NCBI GenBank assembly: GCA_977006965.1
Contig: OZ345373.1
Span: 1,116,001-1,180,000, forward strand
Direction of reading: 5' to 3'
Origin: Phymatolithon calcareum
Lineage: Eukaryota > Rhodophyta > Florideophyceae > Hapalidiales
Length of the DNA stretch: 64,000 nucleotides
The notes beneath the pieces were generated by a model, which worked only from the letters and a program-made list of their open reading frames with translations, did no database searches and had not been told where the DNA came from. The first letter of the stretch is position 1; the number at the start of each line of letters is the position of its first letter. Position numbers and translations under genes: made by a program. This document shows positions 10,899-21,112 of the stretch, piece by piece.

Positions 10899-13573
10899 CT
10901 ATCGTAACCGCGACTGCTTTGCCGCCTGTCGTGAGCGAAACACATCAATTGGAGGCGCCGCGGTTGGTCCCGGAGCTCCGCTAATGGCGAGTGCTGGCGA
11001 GATCTCGTCTTGCTTACGCTTCTTACCCATGGACTGAGCATCGTCAATCACACGTGGAGGACCTGTCGGGACACCGTTAGGTACGGCTGGCGCCATGGCG
11101 CCGCCGGCAGGAGTGTGTGCGAATATTTCCGGTGTCTTCAACACAAGGCTTATAATAAACTCAACGGCCGGTGGAGGACCGGCGACATGTCCAAGGGCGG
11201 CGCTCAACCTCATGAGTGACTCATTCGCCAACTGCACAACAGTCGGCTTTGAACCAGCATTCGCACCTCCGCTCTTGTGCGTTTGCGAATTTCCGCCGGA
11301 CCCATTCCCAGATCCTCCCATTGTCGATGATACACGGCGCCCGGTACGCGGGTCACGCTTTCCAGTTGAAGATGCGGCTGTCCCCCCACTGGCGGGCTTT
11401 GTCTGTGAGGCACCGACAGCTGCGAGTTCATCCTCGTTCATGCCTTCGAAGCTAAGGAATCTGCACCGACGAAGCACATTGTTCACAACACCGACAGGAC
11501 GTCCAACTCCTCCGCTATCCTTCCACATTGTCTCCACTCGATCTACACTGACAGGGTCACCGAGCACCTCCTCGACCTGAATCCAGAGTGTCCACAACGC
11601 CCGCACAATGTCCGGTGCCCCTTTGACCTTCGGCATGACTTTCTCGAACACGACACGCATATACTCAAAGTCTCCTAATCCCCATAGCCACTCGACAAAT
11701 GCGTTTGCCATTACTGCATTGTCTGCAAACTTTTTCAATCCGAATTCAAACACATTGCGCGCCACCTTACTGTCCTTGTTCACACAGAATTCCATGGTGG
11801 CTGCCGCGACGTAAACCGCAGGGTCTGCACCGTTAGGATCCTTTCTCGCGCGTGCAAACACCTTTCGTGCCGCATCACGACCGTCAACGCGTCTTGCCAC
11901 GCGCATCAAATGGACATACGCCAGCGGGCTCGAATGAGACCGACATAAAGTGTCGAGCACAGAGACTGCGGTCGCCGGCTCATTGAGTCGCAACCAAAGT
12001 CCCGAAATATGCACATGCAGCGCCACACAAGCCGGTAAAGCGCGTGCCGCACGCGCTGCGACAGGGGTCAGCATTGTGACTGCGTTCTTCACTTTGGCAG
12101 GATCTTGTGCGGCTGGCTTCGCCAAGACAGTCGACCCTGCAGCGAGTGGCACCTCAACCGGCGGCAGTAACGCGGAATGCAGATAGGCCAAATATTCAAT
12201 CCACATGTCAGGGTAGCGATAAAGTGGGACGAGGGCTGACTCAAATGCATGAACGACACGAGCATGCAATTCATCTGCGGGAAGTCCGGATGGATTTGCG
12301 CGCTCCTGAGTGATGAAGCGACGCCATTGAGCGGCCTGTGACGCTTCCTTTGCTCGGCCGCGTGGAGGGAGTGGGAGAGCAGTGAGGGCGAGGCCTTCGC
12401 GACGGCCTTTGCGTGCGCGGAACTCTGTACGTGCGTCCACGTTCTTGGGCTGATACTCTGCGAGGAGAACACGTCCGATTTCCTTGTTTGTGTTGGCTTT
12501 CTGCTCAAAGGCAGTATAGTCCCGCCAGAAGCCCTCTAAGTTTTGCACTGGGGCACACACCTGCAAAATTCAAAAAGCGACAAGACGGGGATGGAGAGGA
12601 TGTTAGTGTTACTATGGAAAAGAGAAGGTGTGAGAAAGGGGGGCGTTTTGAGGAGGGCGCTGCAGTGCGTTCTAATAAATTTTCCTGCCTCAAGAGCTTG
12701 CGCGGTGAAGCGTTGCACTAGCAAAAATGCGGGATAATTTATAAAATAGACCAGAAAGTCGGTTGTGCAGAGATTGGCTTCCGTCCCAAACTTTACAGGT
12801 TTTCCGAGAGGCCCTCCCTTCGCCAATAATTCAAAAAACGGATGCAATGTCATTACCGATCGCTGGTATACTCTGCGCAGTGCATCTCTTCTCTGACTGT
12901 CGCTGAGAGATGCACGAGTCTTCAAAAAATCGATATAGTCTTGCCACAGAGCTGTGGAATGCAAATCGAGTCCGGCTGCATTCACCGCACGTTCGAAAAT
13001 TGCAATAACTGCATTTTCAGTACCAGGGACCGCTCGAAGTAGAACATGGGCAATGTAAGCGCGCCAAAACTCGACCGATGTCGGCGCGTCCTTGACCCCA
13101 GCCTCGAATGTTGCAATCACGGGGTCCACTTGTGGTGCACTAGAGGTTGCAACTTCCGCCCCATCACTTGCCACTGGCGCTGCTGGTTCAGAATTAGCTG
13201 AAGCCCCATTATCAGTACTGGCGGGGGTACCATCTCCAAGAACGGCGCCGAGAGGGACCACTTCTCCGGTGCTGGGAGCAGCGACCGCTGCATTTGCAGC
13301 AGGAGTAGCAGCATCGCGGGCACAATGCTCTGCGCGGGCAAGCCAATATCGGGCTGTCGGCGGAAATTGGGCGACGAGACGAATGTAGAGTTCCTCTGCT
13401 GTGGAATATGGGCGAGATGCAGCCTCATGAAGAAGAGCGCCCCATGCATCGACATCCCATTCATCCTTGCCGATTCGCTCTTCAGCCTCCTTCAGTCGCC
13501 GTGATACCGGGGCAGCAGGGGCTGCGGCGGCGGGTGCGGCGGGTGCGGAGGGTGCGGCCGGAGTCGTCATCAT
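10899..13573 (-). CDS. Cleavage stimulation factor 77 kDa subunit (CstF-77 / Rna14 / suppressor of forked)
   Basis: Two exons, 13573-12857 and 12560-10899, encode about 792 residues. CstF-77 is the HAT-repeat scaffold of the complex that binds GU-rich elements during pre-mRNA 3'-end cleavage and polyadenylation in the nucleus. HAT-type helices with W...A and F..A/W..Y pairs are visible, for example DVDAWGALL, EFWRAYIAHVL, ALWQDYIDFL, LEGFWRDYTAFEQ and MWIEYLAYL. The basic tail IDVFRSRQAAKQSR matches the conserved family C-terminus. The N-terminus begins with an Ala/Pro-rich stretch and the region at residues 85-135 is low complexity. Two adjacent ATGs open the frame. Splicing joins YQRS to VCAPVQN in frame (phase 0). 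Confidence 0.88.
12561..12856 (-). other. Intron in CstF-77 gene (296 bases)
   Basis: On the minus strand the intron starts GTAATG after a TCG codon and ends TTTTGCAG before GTGTGTGCC. Removal is phase 0 and restores the HAT motif YQR...NLEGFWRDY that is otherwise interrupted by stops in the intervening sequence. Confidence 0.85.
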
Positions 13574-14074
13574 TCAGCAACGACTGTGGCTTGCATGCGG
13601 CCCTGGCACTCGCACGAGCGGAACAACCGATCGAAAACTGCGCACCAACTCACTTCGGCTTCCCAACCGAACGAATGAGGATGTCAGCAGGGCAGGGACG
13701 GTTACTAACGAGGGGTGCGGACAGCCCAGTAGCGTAGTTTCAGTTCGGGTCAACAGACGAGCTGTCTACAGTAGCCCTCGCGCCGGGGAGGCAATCTTGT
13801 TTTCAAAATATTTCACAAATGGAACACGTGTCTTACAGCAGCAGACATAAGCCGAGATTTTTTCTTTACTGACGATTCAGATATCGTTACGATCCAGGGG
13901 TCCGCGGATCACACTGGGATCGTTCGCAAACTGATGAAAAGCTATCGCCCACTACAGTACTAACACGTCGGCAAAATTTTGCAACAGCTGGAAACCGGTG
14001 CCTATTGATTCTCAAAATAGCGTATTGTTTATAGTCTACAAGGATGTTAATCCGTATTCTCTGGGTCCCTGTCG
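13574..14074. other. Intergenic, 5' of CstF-77 and 3' of the MSP-domain gene
   Basis: About 500 bases with no recognised gene. It should hold the CstF-77 promoter and the 3' UTR of the upstream gene. I see no clear TATA box near 13573. Confidence 0.45.
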
Positions 14075-17000
14075 TCACCGCTTTAACCTCTCCTTCCTCC
14101 CTCTCGCTGAGATTTCGACTTCGTCAGCGATCGGCGTCAAAACAGCATCACCTAATCCAGGCAAAGTACCACATGCTGGTTCCGCACCATTCACTCTAAA
14201 TCGAAGCGATACCCCCGGGCTGCCATTAAAGATATGGATATTGCCATGCTCATTCCAACGCGCGCCCCATTGCAGCCACGATGCATGTCGACACTCGTCA
14301 AACCCTCCGCATTCCTTCTTGGTAAATTTCACAACCCCAGCCATGAACAATCTTGCAGCATAATGCAGCGAGTTGTCGCACACATTACCCCATCGCAGAT
14401 CCTCCTCATCTCGTGCTACGTCCTCATTAACAAATTCCGTATCAAACATCGACATATCCCGCATTCCGCTCAACTCCGACCGTGGCACGCATCCTCGTCT
14501 GACAGCGGCCCTAAGTCGCGATCGCTCAATTTCATCACCAGTCCACAAAGTGCCTCGCCACTGACTTGGATATTGTCCTACAAGTTCTTCACCAGGCATG
14601 AGCACAGCTCCTCGTTCTGGGACGCCAACCATCTTAATGCATCCCGCTCGCGTACCTTCATTCCACGCTCGAATGTACCCGTTCCGCCACGTGCACTTTA
14701 TCCGCGAAGCACCGGAGTATCCAAACAGAGGGATTGTATCTCGAAGTCCTGCCGAATGGACGTCAATAAAGCCGCTATAATGCGCTGCAAATTCCACTCT
14801 CTTCGGGGAGTAACAAACCCGCAGCACGTGCACCTCACCCGCTGAAAGCTGCACAGTCTGCGCACTTTCAAAGTGGAATGGATTCTGTACCCTTTTTCGA
14901 GAAGAAGGTGACGCAGACGATATAGAAACATCACGTACATGCGCATTGACAGTGACATTTCCAGTAGTGCCGTTCAAGATTCGCAAATCCGACACATTCC
15001 CACCTTCACCTGGAGCGTAGAATGAAAGAGTGGGTCGGTCAACGACAACACTTCTGCGCGGTCGTGCACGTTGCTTAGCAGGTTCCACCTGCAAATTCAC
15101 CTTGTAGGCCACTTCATGTTCGACGCCACGCATACCGACAGGTGAGCAGGACATGTGGACTGCAGCAGATCCGCCGACAGCTGAGAGACGTGAAATTTTC
15201 ACCTTCGCCTTACCCCCCGGTGAAATTTCTATGTACCGCGTCCTGAGAAGGGCGATTTTGTTACATTCTGTACCACGTAACCCAAGACGTACTGTCACGG
15301 GGACAGTGCATGCGTTTTGAAGAGGGAGATACCCGTACGTGGATGAGCCACTGATGCGCATGCCACGCGAGCGAACTCCGCGCGGCATGCGCAGCTTGGG
15401 GGGAGATGCGGTGACCGGTTCGGCGATATTCTTGGGCGACTCGCGTCGTTTTTCCGCATCCTCTTCGCATGTCTCGTACTGTGCAAATGCTGAAGGAACG
15501 GGTTCCGGTTGTACAGAGGGTTCTGCTTCGTATGTTGGCATGGATGGAGCGTCGACGAACGATTCCTGATAGCGAGACTTGACAAATTCAGTGCTTTCAT
15601 CGCGCATGTATTTCGGAGTGGTTTCGTCAGCAAAGTATAAGTTGGACGGAATGAGTCTTGAGTTGTCCCCGGCGAAAATCTCCTCCCCGCGTTGCTCATT
15701 AGCCCAATGCGAGAAGTCCATGTTTGGTGAAAGGGGATGCTGATGCTGTTCAGGCTCATGATCGGAGAAGCCGGGAAGATGAAATGCACTATCATGTTCA
15801 GGCATGAATGGATCAGTTCCGAGCCATTTGTCAGCACTTTTGCTGGAGTTAAATTCTTGACAAACATCGTTTTCATCCTCTTCTTCTTCGTCTGCCGGCG
15901 CGGAATTTTCAACAACAAAGTTGCCCTTCTCCTCAACAATTTCGCCTTCCTCCACCTCAGGTGCAATTGGTGTAGTAGGAGCAGATTCGAAAAGCGCTTG
16001 TTGATCATGCATGGAGTCTTCGCTCATTTGCACAGAGTCGGCAAATTGAAATTGCACGCGCGCTTGTGTCTCCAATGGAATTGGCAACTGAACCGGTTGA
16101 AGTGATTGCAAAGGAGATAGTGCGGATGCACAGCGGCCTGCAGAAGATGCCGGGTCTGAATATTCGCCACCAACGTCAGATTTCATATGACTCCTATCCC
16201 AGGGGGACTTTGGAGTGTCCGGTGAAGCCTCGATAGCAGATCCATGTTCGCGGGGCGCTTCAAGAAAGACGACATGGTCGTAATATTCGGGAATATTGTC
16301 GTCGTAGTGTGATCGGTCCGATAAGAAGTATGCCAGACGGATAACACAATACCCATAGTAGCAAAGTGGAGTCTTGTTGGCAGTTGACTGTGTGAATGAC
16401 ACATTGAATGAAAAAGATGTGTTGGGCGCAATCGTGCTGACGATTCCATACTCACCCGAGTTGTCTTCGTTCCAAATCGAAAAGACACCTCCGGCATTTT
16501 CTTCAAGGTACATGGCCACGAGCACAGGTGCACCGTGAGGAGTCTCATTGTATATGCAAATAGACTGTTGACCATAATCTCTGTCTTTGTCGAAGACAAC
16601 TTTTGTTTGCGTTCGCTGCGCATCCGCTTCCGCTCCAGGGGCTTTAATCGCAAGTTGAGGCTTTATCCCCTTCGAGAGAACGGTGAATTCCGCCTCGTGC
16701 GCTCGCGATTCGCTATCCACCACGGTGAGCATGAGAGTTGCATTCCCCCGCCGGAGTTCAAGACCCGGTGCGGCCCAGAACGTCAGCAAGAATTCATCTT
16801 CATCTTCCACATCCTTCTTGTCTCTCCCATACAGTTCAGTGGGAGATAGGTTCCCCGTTGGAGATTTGTGGCTATCTCTGTCCGGTGAGTCACGCGTTGG
16901 CGCGCCCTCCCCTTCAGAGCTGGAAGAAGTAAGCAAAATCATCTCGTTCTCAACAAGCATATACATATGCGTCGCAGTTGTGGTGTCAAACTTGAGATAC

Positions 17001-17497
17001 GCGCGCTCCGGCTTAACCTTCGCTTTGGCATCGAAAGCTATACGAATGGCGTAAACCAGCGGTACTCGAGCAGCTCTCCAGTGCAAATCAACAGTCGCTG
17101 GCATGTTCAGGCCCTCAGCACTGAAAGTCCCTTCGCACGCAATCTCAGGGACGAAAAAAGGGGGAACCTCAGCGGGCTCCTTCACCTCTGCGCACAGTCT
17201 GATTTCAGGTTCACATTGTGCATATTTGGAATCTTCTCTGCAACGGTCAAAGATTGGGGAGTCGAGATTTGCGCTTCGTGCACGGAAAAATTTGGTGAGA
17301 GTCTCAGGGTCTTCTTGCGGTGGGTTTTTGCGCTTCGGCGTGCAGAAACCGAGACGGGCTGGAGTGGAGACGCCGGCTGGAGCAAAACGGGAGTGTTGAC
17401 GATTGGGATGGGGAGTGTGTCCTGCGGAATCTGCCATGGCGCCGACTGCGCATGCAAGGTCGAAGCCGGCCGGCGACGCGGACGCGGTAGCTGCCAT
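14075..17497 (-). CDS. Large protein with MSP/ASH-type Ig-like domains, possible SPD-2/Cep192-like
   Basis: This is a 1140-residue intronless protein; 17497 is the first in-frame ATG. Residues 1-95 are low complexity. Residues 95-400 contain beta-rich segments with YFLSDRSHYDDN and FVNEDVARDE-like acidic loops. A long disordered acidic middle (EEVEEGEIVEE, DEEEEDENDVCQEF) follows. At about residues 815-930 an Ig-like module reads LSFYAPGEGG...LRILNGTTGNVTVNAHV and ends IPLFGYSGASRI. That pattern is typical of MSP/ASH (PapD-like) domains, and the closing G-Y-G/S-G segment recalls the SPD-2/Cep192 family, which builds microtubule-organising centres. The family assignment is tentative; other ASH-domain scaffolds are possible. 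The rest of the protein is unrecognised. Confidence 0.5.
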   Translation of the reverse strand: MAATASASPAGFDLACAVGAMADSAGHTPHPNRQHSRFAPAGVSTPARLGFCTPKRKNPPQEDPETLTKFFRARSANLDSPIFDRCREDSKYAQCEPEIRLCAEVKEPAEVPPFFVPEIACEGTFSAEGLNMPATVDLHWRAARVPLVYAIRIAFDAKAKVKPERAYLKFDTTTATHMYMLVENEMILLTSSSSEGEGAPTRDSPDRDSHKSPTGNLSPTELYGRDKKDVEDEDEFLLTFWAAPGLELRRGNATLMLTVVDSESRAHEAEFTVLSKGIKPQLAIKAPGAEADAQRTQTKVVFDKDRDYGQQSICIYNETPHGAPVLVAMYLEENAGGVFSIWNEDNSGEYGIVSTIAPNTSFSFNVSFTQSTANKTPLCYYGYCVIRLAYFLSDRSHYDDNIPEYYDHVVFLEAPREHGSAIEASPDTPKSPWDRSHMKSDVGGEYSDPASSAGRCASALSPLQSLQPVQLPIPLETQARVQFQFADSVQMSEDSMHDQQALFESAPTTPIAPEVEEGEIVEEKGNFVVENSAPADEEEEDENDVCQEFNSSKSADKWLGTDPFMPEHDSAFHLPGFSDHEPEQHQHPLSPNMDFSHWANEQRGEEIFAGDNSRLIPSNLYFADETTPKYMRDESTEFVKSRYQESFVDAPSMPTYEAEPSVQPEPVPSAFAQYETCEEDAEKRRESPKNIAEPVTASPPKLRMPRGVRSRGMRISGSSTYGYLPLQNACTVPVTVRLGLRGTECNKIALLRTRYIEISPGGKAKVKISRLSAVGGSAAVHMSCSPVGMRGVEHEVAYKVNLQVEPAKQRARPRRSVVVDRPTLSFYAPGEGGNVSDLRILNGTTGNVTVNAHVRDVSISSASPSSRKRVQNPFHFESAQTVQLSAGEVHVLRVCYSPKRVEFAAHYSGFIDVHSAGLRDTIPLFGYSGASRIKCTWRNGYIRAWNEGTRAGCIKMVGVPERGAVLMPGEELVGQYPSQWRGTLWTGDEIERSRLRAAVRRGCVPRSELSGMRDMSMFDTEFVNEDVARDEEDLRWGNVCDNSLHYAARLFMAGVVKFTKKECGGFDECRHASWLQWGARWNEHGNIHIFNGSPGVSLRFRVNGAEPACGTLPGLGDAVLTPIADEVEISARGRKERLKR

Positions 17498-17828
17498 AGC
17501 GAGTATAGCACCAGGGGAGGTTGGGCACGGGAACAGAAAGAAGCTATTGCATGGCACCCGTTGAGGTTGCTCCCTGTTCGGGTTATTAGCAAGAGGTTTT
17601 GAATTTTTGAACAGGGATGGTACGTTTGAATTACTAGGGGGCGCGGAATTGCATGATTCTACTTTCGCGTTTCCTATTCGTTAACATATTGTGGCGGACG
17701 TGTTCTGCATTTTTGATTGGTTTTACAATTCAAAATTTGAAAACGCTCAAAGGATTTGACGTTTGATGCTTACAATGGGAGGTGAAGCCCATGGGCAATC
17801 TCGGAAGATGACATGATATCATATGATA

Positions 17829-17845
17829 CTGTACAGTACAGTACA
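17829..17845. repeat. GTACA microsatellite
   Basis: Three imperfect GTACA/GTACT pentamers in a row. It is one of at least six related arrays between 17.8 and 20.2 kb. Confidence 0.7.
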
Positions 17846-18478
17846 TAGTCCCATATCTCAATGAAAATGACGAGTGCCTCTTTTCTCTAGAGTCCTAAAA
17901 AAGGATCCGACTTCTCTTTCTCTATAGAAATGTGCGTTGGCGACCTAACTGGGGCTGCATCTCGAATACGAAACAAAGGTGTTTGGCAGACAAGGAGTTT
18001 TCCCGAAAATCGTGCATCTTGGATTGTGTTTCCAACGAATTTCTCGCGCTCCCATTAAATGGCCAAACTATGAATCGTTTATGTACCGTAAACGTTACTG
18101 ATCTTTCGCACAGAATTTGCTGATTAAAAAATGTGTGAGGAAGGCGATACAAGTGTCCACTCTGTGCACCTAACGAAACGTGCAGTTTAAATACAGCACA
18201 GTAGTGCAATTGCTCATCAATCTTACGATGTGGTACCTCCTTCGGTGTCTCTTCGTCTCTTGCAAGCGGAAGCATTTTTGTTGTCATTCTTTTGTTGCTG
18301 CAGTTCTGAAACATGACCACAACAACGGTATTCAAAATATGCGAGCTCTGGTCTGTTCAAGCTGGCCTTGTAATTTCGGCTTCAACATGTCGTAAAGCAT
18401 TCGATTGTTGTGACCTGAAATTCAATTAGTGTGAATGAACACAATAATCACTGCTATTGTCTGGTTAAAGTGAATATT

Positions 18479-18500
18479 GTGCAGTGCAGTGCAGTGCAGT
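18479..18500. repeat. GTGCA microsatellite
   Basis: Four GTGCA pentamers then GTAGA. It has the same 5-base period as the neighbouring GTACA arrays. Confidence 0.75.
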
Positions 18501-19090
18501 AGAATCAGAGTACAGTTTGCACGTGCCTGAGTGGGAGATTCATAGGTGTATTACTGTATATAATAACCACAGCATGTTGAAGGGGCATTTCCCAAATCGG
18601 ATTCGAAATATAACTGAAAATAAGTCCACGAGGCTGCAGAATGGCCACTTTTCTACAGGATGGTAATCACGAGCGCGAGGGAAGGCAAGAGTGGCCGTGG
18701 CGAATCCTCCGTGGACGAGGCGCTACAGTAGATATATTAGCTGCTTTCCGATTCTAATACTGTACAGTACAGCCTGTAGGTGGAAGAACAGAGCTCTCCA
18801 CATACTGTACTGTGGAGTAAGGCCTCAGTAGGCATAGAGGAAGCGAATATCATGCAGCACAGCAACAGGGTTTAACAGACCGGACCGGACTTCGTTCGAA
18901 ATACAAATCAAAGGCTCTTGTTGTTCTTCGTCTGTGATTGGCTTGCAATAACGATGCTGCGTGTATGAATCGGAAGGTGTGCTCATGATGGGCAGAAGTG
19001 GTGTTGCCCGTTTTTAAAAATGCAGTTTGATGGCTGAATAGAGGCGTACAAAACTGTATTCGAGTGTCTGTCCACTATCTACAGTAGCAA

Positions 19091-19113
19091 AGGCAGGCAG
19101 GCAGGCAGGCAGG
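19091..19113. repeat. GGCA tetramer microsatellite
   Basis: Five to six GGCA units in tandem. Confidence 0.8.
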
Positions 19114-19932
19114 AGCGCGCATCACCCGAAGGTCGTCAGTTACAGTCAGCAGTGCCCCGCTGCGTACTTGTGAGACTCAATTGATAGTGTGTGTTCTCCT
19201 GTGTTGCACCACAGGCATCATGCCATGCCATGTCTGGCATGAGGCAAATCAAAATGCAGTGTTCAAAATTTGATAAAATAGTTGTTGTTAGCTTGTGTAG
19301 TGCAGAGTGTATGGTATACTGTAGATAACAGATTGCTGCATGAATGGCCAGTCAATATACTGCTGTGATAAATACTCGGCTTGTCAGTAATATACACGAC
19401 GCAAGGTTGTGCAGGCAGTGGAAGATGATGAAAGAAGGAAGGCCTTACAAGTACTTTTTGTGCAGTAGTAATTTAGTTTGAGATACTGTAGTTAAATTAG
19501 AATTTGTGGCTTTTCGGCAGACGCATGCATGCATATTCACTGTACTGTACTGTCCCAGCGTACTGATAAACTTACGTCAAGCCGCACGAACCAGGTGTAT
19601 GAAACAATATGTGCGGTCCCACGATCTCATTGTGTCTTTCGACCACCAGCGAGCAATTGCTTTGTAAGGTACGGACCTGTCTGCGATGGAGCGTGGGGCC
19701 ATTACAACTTGGCACGATTGATCGTGAAAGCGGGTGAGAGACTCTCCGCAACCACATAACGTCTCAGTGAGATCTTAGAGATATTATGACGTTCTAGAAA
19801 GAGCTTTTTTCTTCGTCGGCTTACTTCTACAAAATTATGGAACGAGTTGCAACTACAGTAGCCGCCACTTCTTGTATCTAATTGTGCACGATGTGTGCCA
19901 GTCGGCGCTGGCAAACGCACCTGTGCTGGACA

Positions 19933-19952
19933 TGTACAGTACAGTACAGTAT
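19933..19952. repeat. GTACA microsatellite
   Basis: Three to four GTACA pentamers in tandem, with flanking TGTACA/GTATA. Confidence 0.75.
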
Positions 19953-20129
19953 ATCTCGTGAAACCCACCCGAAGTAAAAAGTGGAGTGAGCAAGATCTGC
20001 AAAAGAATTCTGCAAACTTTAGGCGGGGACCACAAGTCAGTCAGCTGCCACAATTGCTTGCGCAACATCATGATGGGGCGCTACCTTCGGCGGCACGCAA
20101 GATAGAGTCCCGGGGAGGACATTGGGCAG

Positions 20130-20163
20130 TGTACAGTACAGTACAGTACAGTACAGTGCAGTA
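20130..20163. repeat. GTACA/GTGCA microsatellite, longest array
   Basis: Five GTACA pentamers followed by GTGCA and GTAGA. This is the longest array of the series in the window. Confidence 0.8.
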
Positions 20164-20340
20164 GAGTCCCCAGGAAAAGTGCAATTGAATCCACTATGGA
20201 AGGAAAATATCGTTATCCGGAACGCATGTGCGTGAGGGAGAGCGCGACGGATGTCGCTACGCACCGCGGTGCACGCGCGCACGTACGACTGTAATCGAAT
20301 CCATACAGCTGCAGATCCACCAATGAACGTTCATAATATT

Positions 20341-20428
20341 GAAAATTGGGATTGACCGAAGTTTTTTTCAACCTTTTTGCACCCCCTCGTTAAACGTTGA
20401 AAAAAGTTTTGTAAAATCTTAATTTTCC
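20341..20428. repeat. Imperfect inverted repeat
   Basis: The arm 20341-20372 (GAAAATT ... GTTTTTTTCAAC) is largely complementary to 20396-20428 (GTTGAAAAAAG ... AATTTTCC), with roughly three quarters of positions pairing. CCACCAAT lies near both ends. It could be a very short foldback element. Confidence 0.5.
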
Positions 20429-20980
20429 CACCAATAACCCCTGATTGGTAGTTCTCGTGGCGCATCCTGAGAAGCCGAATATCAAAACAATTAATTAGTT
20501 GGCTAAGAATATATGGGAGCGAGGGGACTCAGTTAAAACTCACTTGTATGACTGGTGGTGGCACGCTACTGTGTGCCCAACATCGTACGCGTTATTTTTA
20601 CTTCAATACATGCTACTGTCATACTGGACTGCAAGTTGAATTTTAGTGCAGTCAAACGGAGCATTACGTCCGCCAATTAAACCATTCCATGTATGATACC
20701 CCACTATCATACAAAAAAATGTATGTACAGTGATCGAAAAACGCACATGCTCTTGTGCGGCCAAGGGGGCAGAATACGATACGCTAAATTACTTCTGTAC
20801 CACCTCTGTTGTCGACCGAGCGAGACAAGGTGCGGAACGTCCGCTGCTGTTGTCGTCGCCTCCTGTGTTTCACATCCCTGGCCCTGTCTTCTACCCCTTC
20901 TCGACCATTTGTACGTCGCACACGCACCGCCTACCGTCTAACGTTTTCCGCGCTTGCGCAACATCGCTTTCGCGCCATCG

Positions 20981-20993
20981 CCCCCCCCCCCCC
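20981..20993 (+). repeat. 13-base C run
   Basis: A homopolymer of 13 C in the pyrimidine-rich region 120 bases upstream of the kinase ATG, probably within its promoter or 5' UTR. Its length may be unreliable in the assembly. Confidence 0.8.
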
Positions 20994-21112
20994 GTTTCAC
21001 CGGTTGTAGTCTTCATTCGTTACCGTCTACCACATCTTCGGTGTTTCAACACCGTCCACTCCTCCGTCTGTCGCAGCGTTGCCGTCGGGTGCTACGCCAC
21101 TCCCGCTGCATC

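Larger units (their letters stand above)
17498..21112. other. Long intergenic region rich in short repeats
   Basis: This is a 3.6 kb spacer between two divergently transcribed genes. I find no convincing coding frame. It contains many pentameric GTACA/GTGCA arrays, a GGCA tetramer array, an imperfect 90-base inverted repeat near 20341-20428 and, close to the kinase gene, a pyrimidine-rich 5' region with a 13-C run. Confidence 0.55.

Noticed and set aside
12561-12856. Treating the two CstF-77 frames as separate genes
   Set aside because: Clear GT..AG ends and continuous HAT-repeat homology across the junction show one spliced gene.
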